The position numbers and the translations under genes are program-made. Below, piece by piece: positions 45,846 through 54,503 of a stretch of DNA of 64,000 nucleotides. The notes beneath the pieces are model-generated. The model worked only from the letters and a program-made list of their open reading frames with translations, was not told the origin of the DNA and made no database searches. The DNA comes from JAIPDZ01 sp034522175 (GTDB lineage Bacteria > Desulfobacterota > DSM-4660 > Desulfatiglandales > Desulfatiglandaceae). The stretch's first letter is position 1. The number at the start of each line of letters is the position of its first letter. The stretch is taken from NCBI GenBank assembly GCA_034522175.1, contig JAXHLQ010000001.1, positions 930,001 through 994,000 of the forward strand, given 5' to 3'.

Positions 45846-47433
45846 TAGCCCGTTTCTGAATTGTCAACACCAAAACGGATAAAGGTCTAAGCAAGTTTTC
45901 ATGCCGCTTTTTTCGACTCAAAGTGGCTTACAGATTGACGGTTTTCATTCATCCGGTGCAGGCGAGCGAGACGCTTTCTTTCAGATCTTCTTTTCAAGAT
46001 CTCCTCAGCCTGGCCTGTATGCTTCTGCTCCGGGGTCACATAACCAATGGCACCATGATAACGTTGGGTATTATATACGAATACAAATCGTCTGATGATT
46101 TCATTAAGTTGATCGAAGCTGACATAATCCTTATACCGTAGCCAGTCGTATTTCAGGATACGGAACCAAGACTCAATCCAGGCATTGTCCTGGGGTGTTT
46201 GGTATCGGGCAAAGAGTTGCTTGATCCCCAGATCTTTGAAAAACTGTTTGGCGGTCTTTTTGGCCATCTGCACACCATGGTCAGATAAGGCAGTCGGTAA
46301 TTTCGGGGCTTCTGATACACCCACTAAATTCTCATTGACCAGGGCTTTATCCCAAGCCTTTTTCATAGACTCAACACGGGCATTAAACCCAAGATGCCAG
46401 CCGACAATCTTTCGGCTATAAACATCAATGATGGCAAACAGATAGACAAATATAGGCCCGAGGGCGATGTAGCTAAGGTCCCAGCTCCAAACCTCATTTG
46501 GTCCTTCAGGTTTGATTTCAGGCTTTGGCTGGGGTGTTCTGGGCTTCCTCTGACGGGTTTCCATGAGCCGCTTTTCCTTCATGACCCTGTAAAAACTGGA
46601 GGCACTGGCCTCCAAAGCGGTAGATTCAGAGGCGACCACAGAAAGCTGTCGATGAGATAAATCCAAATATTTGTCGTCCTTTGCCAGTTTAACAACATCT
46701 GCCTTTTCGTTCGGTAACAGACGGTGTGGGGCTCTCTTTGGACCTGGTTTTCCGCCTCCATAGCGACCCGTTTTTCGGTAAAGCCGTTCCCAGCGTTGGT
46801 AGCGCTTTACGTTCAGACCAGCTCTCTGGCAACAGTACGTGATAGACACACGATGTTTCTTGTGTACATGATCAATGAACTCAACCAGAATCTCTTTGGT
46901 TTCCTCCGGGAGGTATTTGCCCTTGAGGTCTCCATTTAGCCCGAGCGATCTTTTTTTCAGTATCGCTAGCTCGGCGGCCTGTTCGACGATAGTTGCCTCC
47001 AGGCGTTCTTTCTCCGCCTTGAGCTGTTCGTACTGCTCCAAATTGATTTTGGGCCTTCTGCTCTTTCGTTCTTTGAAAATACCGAGCGCTCCTTCTTCGA
47101 CAGATGCCCTGATCCGCGTGAGATCGCTTGAGTGGATACCCCAGCGGCGAAGGACCTCGCTGATGGAACCGTTACCCTTAGCCTTGGCCATTGTGGCCTC
47201 AAGAAAAATCTGATACTTCTCTTGCGGTGTCAGGTGGCGGCGCTTACGAACCATTTTGTCTGCTGAATTTTCCATACGGAATCCCTCCAGGTTTTCTCGT
47301 AAGCCAAAGCATGAGGGTTGTCAAGCAGCCATCGCCCGGGCCAACTCCGGTCGCCCTACGGGCTCCCTCCGTTGGCCCACAAAACCTGCTTCCACCTCCA
47401 CCCACAAAGGGAATACAGATTCAGAAACATAGT
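45846..47433. mobile_element. Insertion sequence in mcrC (IS3/IS481-like DDE transposase)
   Basis: The 1588-bp element is bounded by a perfect 15-bp duplication. A short inverted repeat, GTTTCTGAAT, lies near both ends (45852-45861 and the complement at 47419-47428). It carries a single transposase gene on the minus strand. The long duplication is unlike IS3 members (3-5 bp) and fits better with IS481/IS1202-type elements. Family placement is tentative. Confidence 0.8.
45899..47275 (-). CDS. DDE transposase of the element in mcrC
   Basis: The 458-residue transposase has an N-terminal helix-turn-helix region (residues 10-70), a coiled linker rich in Glu/Lys and an integrase core (rve). The catalytic residues are in WSWDLSYIAL (Asp), LSDHGVQM (Asp) and NAWIESWF (Glu, spaced about 35 residues). 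The frame is intact, unlike many other genes in this window. It is transcribed opposite to mcrC. A basic tail (KRRSERKRLARLHR) ends the protein. Confidence 0.88.
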   Translation of the reverse strand: MENSADKMVRKRRHLTPQEKYQIFLEATMAKAKGNGSISEVLRRWGIHSSDLTRIRASVEEGALGIFKERKSRRPKINLEQYEQLKAEKERLEATIVEQAAELAILKKRSLGLNGDLKGKYLPEETKEILVEFIDHVHKKHRVSITYCCQRAGLNVKRYQRWERLYRKTGRYGGGKPGPKRAPHRLLPNEKADVVKLAKDDKYLDLSHRQLSVVASESTALEASASSFYRVMKEKRLMETRQRKPRTPQPKPEIKPEGPNEVWSWDLSYIALGPIFVYLFAIIDVYSRKIVGWHLGFNARVESMKKAWDKALVNENLVGVSEAPKLPTALSDHGVQMAKKTAKQFFKDLGIKQLFARYQTPQDNAWIESWFRILKYDWLRYKDYVSFDQLNEIIRRFVFVYNTQRYHGAIGYVTPEQKHTGQAEEILKRRSERKRLARLHRMNENRQSVSHFESKKAA

Positions 47434-47448
47434 ATCTCTGATACTCAC
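47434..47448 (+). repeat. Target-site duplication, right copy
   Basis: Perfect copy of the 15-bp left duplication at 45831-45845. It marks the right boundary of the insertion sequence. Confidence 0.85.
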
Positions 47449-48119
47449 ATTACAGACAGCACTTTTGAAAACTTGCAGTTCACCCGAAATACAGCCAAGT
47501 ATGAAAAGGCAGTTACTCTGGCTAGATTGATTATTCAAAATTACTCCCCTGACATCAAAACCGGAATGAATAATGTGATCGGTTTGCTTTTTGACATGAA
47601 CATGCTTTACGAAAAGGTCGTATACAGATTGCTAAAGAGGCATGAAGTTCAATATCAGCAGTATCAGTTAAAGCTATCATCCCAATATTCTAAAAACTTC
47701 TGGAACAGCAGAACCATTCGCCCGGATATTATGGGAGAATATTTTTCTTCAACTGACCAGAAAAGGAAACGATTTGTCATTGATACAAAATGGAAACGCC
47801 CCTATGACGGAAATCCTGCTGACGATGATTTAAAACAAATGTATGCCTACAATGTTCACCTTGGTGCATTCTCAAGTATTCTGCTCTATCCTGCTTGCCA
47901 TTATCAAAGATCAAAAGCAGACTCATTTTTTGATTCTGTTTCAATCAAACAGGAGTATAAAAAGCATTCCTGCTCTACTTTTTATATACAGATGTTTGAC
48001 GAAGATGGGAGAATTAAAACTGATGCCGGTGTTGAGCTGTTGAATTCATTACTTGAAGAAAAAATGGAGGCGGTTCCATGAAAACAATAAGAGAACTGCC
48101 GCTACATGAACACCCCAGG

Positions 48120-48160
48120 GAATTCCCGAAATCCGGGGACATTATACTTAATTCCAACCA
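48120..48160. repeat. Possible REP-like remnant
   Basis: The stretch contains GGGGACATTATACTTAATT and an inverted GGAATT/AATTCC pair. I recall similar text flanking RAYT-type elements in Desulfobacterota. It follows the mcrC stop directly. Confidence 0.3.
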
Positions 48161-48224
48161 GAAAATGCACCGGATAAACCGGTGATTTTCATGTTCGATC
48201 ATGAGTTGAAGAAGGGAGACAGAT

Positions 48225-49193
48225 ATGGCCGCATACTCATTCCTTAACCTTGCCTACGACGTTCTCAAGGCGGCCACCCAGCCCCTGACCTATCAGGAAG
48301 TCTGGCAGATTGGCAAGGAGAAGGGCCTTACCGACAAGATCAAGACATCTGGCAAGACTCCGTGGCAGAGCCTCGGGGCGCAGCTCTACGTCGAGGTCCG
48401 GGACAACGTCGATTCCCACTTCATGAAAGTCGGCAAACGGCCAGCACGATTCTTCCTGAAGGAGCGTGCAGCGGAGTTACCGGCCGACGCCGTCGCGAAG
48501 ATTGAGAAGGAGGAGGCGAAGAAAAAGGAGAAGAAGACGGAGTATCACGAGCGTGATCTTCATCCCCTGTTGACCTACTTTGTCTATGCGAATCCTACCT
48601 TCAACCGCGGGCGATCCATCTTCACGAAGACGATCTTCCACGAGAAGTCGCAGCGGTCTGGATACAACGAGTGGATCCATCCTGATATCGTCGGTTTCTA
48701 CCTTCCACTTGATGACTGGCGCCCGGATGTGATCGAATTCAACCGCCTATCAGACAACAACTCTCTCAGGCTCTTCTCGTTTGAGATGAAGAAGAGCCTG
48801 ACCAAGGCGAACTACAGAGAGGCTTACTTCCAGGCGGTCTCGAATTCCTCCTGGCCGCACGAAGGTTATCTGGTCGCCGCGGAAATCCTCCAAGACGACG
48901 AGTTTCTGGCGGAACTGGAAAGGCTAGCTTCATCGTTCGGCATCGGGATCATCCACCTTGATCCAGCGGACATCGACAGCTCAAGCATTCTCTACCCAGC
49001 ACGCAATCGGGACGCCCTCGACTGGGAAACGATCAACAAACTCTGCGAGCAGAATTCCGACTTCGAGAAGTTCTTGCAGGACGTGAAGATCGACTTCGAG
49101 TCCAAGCGGATTCACCGGTCCGAGTTTGATGAAGTCGTGAAAGACATCCGGAGGTACATCCGCGACAAACTGAAGATCAAACAAGAGGGTTGA
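48225..49193 (+). CDS. HrgA-like protein with HARE-HTH and nuclease-like domains
   Basis: The 322-residue protein has an N-terminal HARE-HTH domain (residues 3-77, with LAYDVLKAATQPLTYQEVWQ and KTPWQSLGAQLYVEVRDN). A C-terminal region then resembles restriction-type proteins of the HrgA group (HPDIVGFYLPL, FSFEMKKSLTKANYREAYFQ). The Asp/Glu-x-Lys pattern (HPDI, then FEMKK) suggests a PD-(D/E)xK fold. HARE-HTH domains are thought to recognise DNA or modified bases. Higher GC than mcrB/mcrC suggests a separate origin. It probably acts in defense with the neighbouring modification systems. Confidence 0.82.
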   Translation: MAAYSFLNLAYDVLKAATQPLTYQEVWQIGKEKGLTDKIKTSGKTPWQSLGAQLYVEVRDNVDSHFMKVGKRPARFFLKERAAELPADAVAKIEKEEAKKKEKKTEYHERDLHPLLTYFVYANPTFNRGRSIFTKTIFHEKSQRSGYNEWIHPDIVGFYLPLDDWRPDVIEFNRLSDNNSLRLFSFEMKKSLTKANYREAYFQAVSNSSWPHEGYLVAAEILQDDEFLAELERLASSFGIGIIHLDPADIDSSSILYPARNRDALDWETINKLCEQNSDFEKFLQDVKIDFESKRIHRSEFDEVVKDIRRYIRDKLKIKQEG

Positions 49194-49224
49194 GCGTACG
49201 CGGTAACCGCACCGCTCAGCCTTG
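49188..49224 (+). terminator. Hairpin at the end of the HrgA-like gene
   Basis: Arms GGTTGAGCG and CGCTCAGCC pair with one mismatch, and inner arms GCGGT/ACCGC pair perfectly. The hairpin contains the stop codon. No long T run follows, so it may be a weak terminator or a recombination site. The right side resembles attC cores only loosely. Confidence 0.35.
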
Positions 49225-49258
49225 ACGTTGGCCTTTGGGGAATTCAGAGGATCAGAAT

Positions 49259-49915
49259 ATGGCCAAGAAGAAGGTAGCTAAGAAACAAACCTGCTCATCT
49301 GATAACATTCCGCTGCGCAGGTCGTCGTCGGGCTTGCCAAGCAGCTACCCAGAAGTACTGGAATGCGTCAAGACTCGCATTTGTGCCGCCCAGATTAGGG
49401 CCTCGCTGTCAGTCAATCGGGAACTCATCTCCCTGTACTGGGACATCGGCAAGATAATCGTGCGACGACAGGGAATTGAGGGGTGGGGCCGATCATTCGT
49501 TGAACGGCTGTCCACAGACGTTCAGAAGGAATTTCCAGGAACTCGTGGGTTTTCACCACAGAACCTTTGGCACATGCGCTCGCTGTTCCTCGCTTGGACC
49601 AGTGAAACGGAAAATCTCCAACAAGCTGTTGGAGAAATTGGCGGCGAGAATCTCCCACAGGCTGTTGGAGAAATCCCCTGGGGTCACAACCTCCAGCTTT
49701 TGTCGAAGCTCAAGGATCCCGCCAAGCGCCTCTGGTACGCCCGCCAAACGGCCGAACACGGTTGGTCGCGGGCAGGGGCGACTCTCCCAATAACTTTTGG
49801 ATATATGTCGGTATTTATCAAATTCTGGACGTCCAGGTGTTCACAACAAGGCTTCCCCCTATCGCGATTGTGCGAGAGATATAAAGGGCAGCTTGGCCCA
49901 AGTAAACAGCGATGA
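49259..49915 (+). pseudogene. DUF1016 (YhcG) N-terminal fragment
   Basis: Residues 25-185 match the N-terminal DUF1016 domain (ISLYWDIGKIIVRRQGIEGWG, FSPQNLWHMRSLFLAW, PWGHNLQLLSKLKDPAKRLWYARQTAEHGW). The family continues for about 150 more residues with a PD-(D/E)xK nuclease. Here the sequence diverges after GWSRAGATL and the nuclease is missing, so this is a fragment. It also has a duplicated segment (QAVGEI occurs twice, residues about 125 and 138). The ATG 49259 follows an AGAGGA site. Confidence 0.72.
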
Positions 49916-50394
49916 TAGGATACGATTATGGGCAAACTGGGAAAGCTGTACGAACACACTCTGATGCGCCGATCGGACGCGAATGTCCCGGTCGAATCGT
50001 TATGCTCTCTGCCCACGTGGCTAAATTGTTGGGAATAGAGGTTTCGGTGGTTTGGTCTTCGGGTAAATACAGGCACATTGTTGAGGCACGAAGCCGCAAG
50101 TTGCCAACGGGTGAAAATTTCGTCCGGGAAATTGGTGGTACATCCCGGTAGCTACCCAGGCACTGAGGTAGGAAGACCTTCTTGGTGAAGCCCTGGGCCC
50201 AAATGTAAACTTTTAGGTTGCAGCAACCTCAAAGGCTGATTACGTGCGAATTGCTTAGCAGGCTATCTGACAATTTTTTATACATCCTCTGGATTTGGCT
50301 ATGATCGATGAGTGCCAAATTCGATAGATGACTTTTTGTTAGAATTAGGCTATCGTGAATTTCTACAAGAAATTTTCTTAATAATGAGGACTCT
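49916..50394. other. Intergenic stretch after the truncated DUF1016 gene
   Basis: A 79-codon open frame at 49912-50151 shows no family pattern. The rest is AT-rich, and I recognised no promoter. It joins the defense island to the PAS/sigma-54 regulator. Confidence 0.35.
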
Positions 50395-51858
50395 ATGGTG
50401 AATTCTGGCGGTAGCGTTCAAGATCCTATAGAGAATTTTTCCCAAGAATCATTGCTCGAAAAAATTCGTGATCTCGAAAAAAGAATCGCGATCTAATGGG
50501 GATGATGGAAAATTCTTATGACGCCATGTGCATTGCCGATGGAACGGGACGAATTTTGTTGCTGAATCCTGCTTTTGAAAAGGTAATGGGATTCAAAAAT
50601 TCAGAAATGATTGGCCGAAGAATTCCGGATATAGTTGATGAAGGTCTGGCTGACACTGCTGCCACCGTTAAGGTTTTGGAAACCGGACAAGAAGAAAGCG
50701 TTATCATCAATACCATCGCCGGCAAGCAGGTGCTAAGCACGGGCAGGCCGGTTTATGATCGAGATGGAAATATTTTTAGAATCTACTGTAATCTTCGGGA
50801 CGTCACCGATTTAAATCATTTGAGAAAACAATACCACCAGTCCAAAAAGCTGGCATCGAAGTATTTGAAAGAATTGAATCAACTGAAAAAAATTCAGGTC
50901 ATGCAATCGCGTTTTGTAACCCGGAATGCCAAGGTCAGGCAGATTGTTAGCTTCGCATTCCGAATGGCGGAAGTAGACAGTACCGTTCTTATCCTTGGTG
51001 AATCGGGTGTTGGTAAAGACCTCATTGCGCGAATACTTCACGAGTCCAGCCCGCGCAATGAAATTGGAGAGTTTATTAAAGTCAATTGCGGTGCCATTCC
51101 GGAAGATTTGCTGGAATCCGAGATCTTTGGATATGAACCTGGCGCATTTACAGGAGCCAAAAAAGAAGGGAAAATCGGATATTTTGAGCTGGCTCATAAA
51201 GGAAGTCTTTTTCTGGATGAGATTGGAGATTTACCGAAAAATTTGCAAGTAAAACTGCTGGGTGCCATCCAGGATCACAAGATTACACGCGTTGGCGGCA
51301 CTAAAGAAAAAGAAGTCGATGTAAGGATCGTTGCCGCCACAAACCGTGATCTTGAAAAAATGATCCTGAAAGGTGAATTTCGGGAGGATCTTTACTATCG
51401 CCTGAGCGTCATCCCCATCACAATTCCCTCCTTGAGAGAGAGAAAGACGATATTCCCTTTCTCCTGATTCACTACCTTGAGCATTTCAACGACAAGTATT
51501 CAAAGAATCTATCCTTTCAGAATCGACCATAGAGATTCTTTCTGACTTTAACTGGCCAGGCAACGTGAGAGAGCTAGCCAATCTGGTTGAACGGCTTGTT
51601 CTTTCTATACAGGAAAGCCCAATTGGTCCCAACGATCTTCCCAACAAGTACAGATCGTTTCAGACGGAGCCTCCATCACAAGCCGTACAAAAGACGAAAT
51701 CCTCAACGCTGAAAGAGGCCGTGACAGAATTCGAATGCGGACTTATTCGGTCAACATTGGAGGACTCCCATTCCCTGGAGGAAGCCTCCCTTAGGCTCGG
51801 AATCAGCCTTTCTACATTGGTTCGAAAAAAGCGAAAAGCCATGAATGGTCACAAATGA
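50395..51858 (+). CDS. PAS-domain sigma-54 activator (NtrC-like), three frame breaks
   Basis: After repair the protein has about 488 residues. It has a short N-terminal segment with a coil, a PAS domain (DAMCIADGTGRILLLNPAFE and IFRIYCNLRDVTDL), the AAA+ sigma-54 activation domain and a C-terminal Fis-type helix-turn-helix (LEEASLRLGISLSTLVRKKR). The AAA+ domain has Walker A GESGVGKDLIARILHESS, the GAFTGAKKEGKIGYFELA loop that contacts sigma-54, and DLFLDEIGDLP-like Walker B. Breaks are near 50486-50492, at 51446 (one G short) and at TTT 51514-51516 (one T short). It lies next to a -24/-12 promoter and most likely activates the transport operon. The PAS ligand is unknown. Confidence 0.8.
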
Positions 51859-52344
51859 CTATTACCTTTGATTAGCGTTAATATCATATAAATTTAAATC
51901 GTTATAGCATTTCAGCTAAAATAGATGGTCAGTTTTGAGCATGCTTCTTCTCTTTTTAAAATGCACTTACTAACGAAACAACACCGATTCAAGTATTCCG
52001 ACCCAAACCCACAATTTTTCCATCACCCGTAACCGATAAGAATATCGGCATTTTTTGAATAGGCAATCCTGACATTGTTCAGAATCCCATTTTGAACATA
52101 GCTATCCTTAATACCCTGGCACGAAAATTGCTGCTAATAAATCCCATAAATTCTCTTTTTTGATCTATTCATTTTTGTCTACATTACTTGTAACCTCATT
52201 GTGAAATTTCATTTAGTGTCGGCGTCAGGAGTTGAAAGCACTTGCTTATTGAGAGGGGGTGATAGGTACCTGTTGCGTTGTAAAATGTACCATCAGTTTT
52301 CAGCATGGCATTCAGAAAAATCATTTCAAAGGGGGTATTGAAAA
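51859..52344. promoter_or_regulatory. Regulatory region of the transport operon
   Basis: No gene is present. A -24/-12 promoter lies at 52116-52132 (separate entry). Upstream of it are two candidate activator sites: CCGATA-4-TATCGG near 52031 and TGTTCA with TGAACA about 11 bases apart near 52076-52099. The transcribed leader of about 200 bases ends in an AAAGGGGG site before the binding-protein gene. Confidence 0.5.
52116..52132 (+). promoter_or_regulatory. Sigma-54 promoter of the LivJ-like operon
   Basis: The element CTGGCACGAAAATTGCT matches the consensus fully. GG at 52118-52119 and GC at 52130-52131 are ten bases apart. It lies 213 bp before the binding-protein gene and 258 bp after the sigma-54 activator gene. 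Confidence 0.8.
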
Positions 52345-53484
52345 ATGAAAAAAACGATTTACGCACTGGTTTTAGCGGGATTGATGTTGCTAACAACAAC
52401 TGTAGCTGTGGCTGGAGATACAGTCAAAATAGGTGGAATCTATCCTTTAAGTGGATACCTTTCATGGCTGGGAGAATATTACCAAAAAGCGGGTGAGTTA
52501 CAGGTTGAAATGATAAATGAGCAGGGTGGGATTGACGGGAAAAAGGTTGAGCTGGTAATCTATGATGATCAATCTTCCCCACAGGAGGCAGCCAGAGCCG
52601 TTCAAAGGCTGATCTTTAAGGACCAGGTTATTGCCATTACCGGTACGGCCACGGCACCCATCAGCGGTGCTGTTTCTTCCATCTGTGAAAAATATGGCGT
52701 TCCCGCACTCATCAGCTCAGGTTACGATCTAAAACCCGACAAACAACCCTTTGTGTTCAATACCGCCCACCCCACATATTTTGCGATTGCGCAACCTGTG
52801 AAATATCTGAAGTCTAAAGGCAAAAAGAAACTGGCGCTTTTCATGCCCATCGGCAGTTTGGGCGAGATCGGCATCAAAAACGCCAAAAGAGCCGCCAAGG
52901 ACTTTGACATGGAAATTGTCGGCATTGAAAGATTTGATGTCAAAGCCCCTGATGTCACCGCCCAACTGGCAAAGCTGAGAGCATTGGACCCCGATGCGGT
53001 CCTTTCATTCTGTACCGGGGAGCCGGCGGCCCTGGTTGCCCGCAACATGGCCCAGCTTAAATTTGACGTTCCACTGGTGGTGAGCCATGGAAACGCCACG
53101 CCCGGTTTTCTAAAGCTCACCGCAGGACTGCCCGTGACCATAATTGTGCCCAGTGGGAAAATCATGGCACCTGATGCCGTTTCAGACGATGATCCCGTCA
53201 AAAAAGTCCTCGTGGACTTTAACAACAGGCATCAGGCCAAATACGGCGAACCGGCCAACTACTTTTCGGGTCTGGTGGCGGATGCTGTTATGTTGACCGC
53301 AAAGGGAGCCGAAATTTCCAAATCCACGGACAGGGCAAAAGTAAAGGAAGGCATCGAAAAAATTGAAAGTGTCCCAGGACTCGGCGGCATTTATAACCTC
53401 TCCAAAACAGATCACTACGGCACCAGCATCGATGACATGATTTGTCTGACCATCAAAGACGGCAAGTGGGTCTTGCTGAACTGA
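52345..53484 (+). CDS. LivJ-like branched-chain-amino-acid-type ABC binding protein
   Basis: The 379-residue protein has a signal peptide (residues 4-22) and a periplasmic binding-protein type I fold, with IGGIYPLSGYLSWLGEYYQKAGELQ, DDQSSPQEAARAVQRLI and CGTGEPAAL-like stretches. No lipobox is present. In this family the ligand varies: amino acids, amides, urea or aromatic acids. The neighbouring acyl-CoA ligase suggests a carboxylic acid. A sigma-54 promoter precedes it and a stable hairpin follows, so more of this mRNA than of the permeases may be made. Confidence 0.88.
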   Translation: MKKTIYALVLAGLMLLTTTVAVAGDTVKIGGIYPLSGYLSWLGEYYQKAGELQVEMINEQGGIDGKKVELVIYDDQSSPQEAARAVQRLIFKDQVIAITGTATAPISGAVSSICEKYGVPALISSGYDLKPDKQPFVFNTAHPTYFAIAQPVKYLKSKGKKKLALFMPIGSLGEIGIKNAKRAAKDFDMEIVGIERFDVKAPDVTAQLAKLRALDPDAVLSFCTGEPAALVARNMAQLKFDVPLVVSHGNATPGFLKLTAGLPVTIIVPSGKIMAPDAVSDDDPVKKVLVDFNNRHQAKYGEPANYFSGLVADAVMLTAKGAEISKSTDRAKVKEGIEKIESVPGLGGIYNLSKTDHYGTSIDDMICLTIKDGKWVLLN

Positions 53485-53529
53485 TCTTTCATGAGATTTT
53501 TTCTCAATATTCAGTTGGTTCAAAAATGT

Positions 53530-53563
53530 GCCCCATGCCGGAAAATCAACAACGGCATGGGGC
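53530..53563 (+). promoter_or_regulatory. Strong intercistronic hairpin after the binding-protein gene
   Basis: Arms GCCCCATGCCG and CGGCATGGGGC pair perfectly over 11 bp around a 12-base loop. No long U run follows. It lies between the binding-protein and permease genes and may stabilise the upstream mRNA or limit readthrough. Confidence 0.6.
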
Positions 53564-53624
53564 GCCATAAGAGACCTTTTGCCTGATTCGGAAGTAAAGC
53601 AGGATAGGAAAGCCTAAAAAAGCT

Positions 53625-54503
53625 ATGGATGCATCCCAAATCATACAGTTTTCTTTCAGCGGTCTGACGCTGGGCAGTATTTACGCGCTCATGGCGGTCA
53701 GCCTGGGCATTGTCTACAAGGCGTCAAAGGTCATCAGCTTTGCCCAAGGGGAGTTCTTCGTTATCGGCGCGCTGACCATGGTCACCCTCACCTCGGTGGG
53801 ATTGTTTCTGCCACTGGCCTTTGCACTTTCGGTTTTGGTGGCCGCCTGTTCGGGGGCTATCATGGAACGTGTATTGATCCGTCCGGTGAGCCAGGCTTCC
53901 ATTGGCGTAAAGATCACCATGACCATTGCCATTTCGTTGACCCTGAGAGGTCTGGCACTTTTGATTTGGGGACGTTCAAGCCATATCTCAGAACCCTTCT
54001 CCGCGGGAGAACCCCTGCGCCTGATGGGTGCCGCCCTTCAGGTGCAAGTCCTCTGGATCATGGGGATGACGGCGTTGGCTCTCGTACTGATCTGGTATTT
54101 TTTCGAAAAGACATTGCTCGGAACGGCCATGCGTGCCTGTGCGGAAAACCCATTGGGCTCAGTGCTGATGGGCATCAACGTTAACCGTGTCACCATGTTC
54201 AGCTGGATGTGGGGATCCGCTTTAGGCGCAGTTGCCGGCCTGGTGGTTGCCCCGTTGTATTTTCTTCAGTACGCATCCGGGACCATGCCCATGATCAAAG
54301 GCTTCATCGCCATGGCCATTGGCGGACTCTCATCAACATTGGGAGCCGTGCTTGCCGGTTTCTTCCTGGGCTTGCTGGAAGCTTACAGCATCGGCTTTTT
54401 GTCCTCACAATATTCAGATGTTATTGTTTTCGGTGTTCTCATTCTGGTCTTACTGGGCAGAAGTCGCGGTTTTTGGGGCACACCGGATGATGGAGGTATG
54501 TGA
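53625..54503 (+). CDS. livH: LivH-type ABC permease
   Basis: The 292-residue permease of the branched-chain-amino-acid ABC family has eight helices and the conserved sequence GLTLGSIYALMAVSLGIVYKASKVISFAQGEF at the start, of which GSIYALMAVSLGIVY is diagnostic. The coupling EAA-like loop and the final FGVLILVLLGRSRGF block are present. It is directly followed, with no gap, by the LivM-like gene, and shares its operon. Confidence 0.88.
   Translation: MDASQIIQFSFSGLTLGSIYALMAVSLGIVYKASKVISFAQGEFFVIGALTMVTLTSVGLFLPLAFALSVLVAACSGAIMERVLIRPVSQASIGVKITMTIAISLTLRGLALLIWGRSSHISEPFSAGEPLRLMGAALQVQVLWIMGMTALALVLIWYFFEKTLLGTAMRACAENPLGSVLMGINVNRVTMFSWMWGSALGAVAGLVVAPLYFLQYASGTMPMIKGFIAMAIGGLSSTLGAVLAGFFLGLLEAYSIGFLSSQYSDVIVFGVLILVLLGRSRGFWGTPDDGGM

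Larger units (their letters stand above)
45201..48081 (+). pseudogene. mcrC: mcrC, split by an insertion sequence
   Basis: The 5' half (45201-45845) encodes the McrC N-terminal domain, and the 3' half (47449-48081) the nuclease domain with PD...(D)xK pattern (RPDIMGEYF then FVIDTKWKRPYDG). When the IS and one copy of the 15-bp duplication are removed the two halves join in frame (FDNISDTHITDSTF) to give 425 residues. The disruption separates the nuclease from its N-terminus, so the McrBC system is probably inactive here. The break is recent, because the remaining frames are intact and the duplication is perfect. Confidence 0.88.

Noticed and set aside
47191..47448. Start of an open frame that reaches from the IS into the 3' half of mcrC
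   Set aside because: The first part is IS sequence; only the region after the duplication encodes McrC.
48078..48185. 35-codon frame overlapping the mcrC stop
   Set aside because: Contains REP-like text rather than protein-like sequence, so I listed a possible repeat instead.
49912..50151. 79-codon open frame after the truncated DUF1016 gene
   Set aside because: No family pattern, overlaps the end of the fragment and lacks a clear ribosome site.
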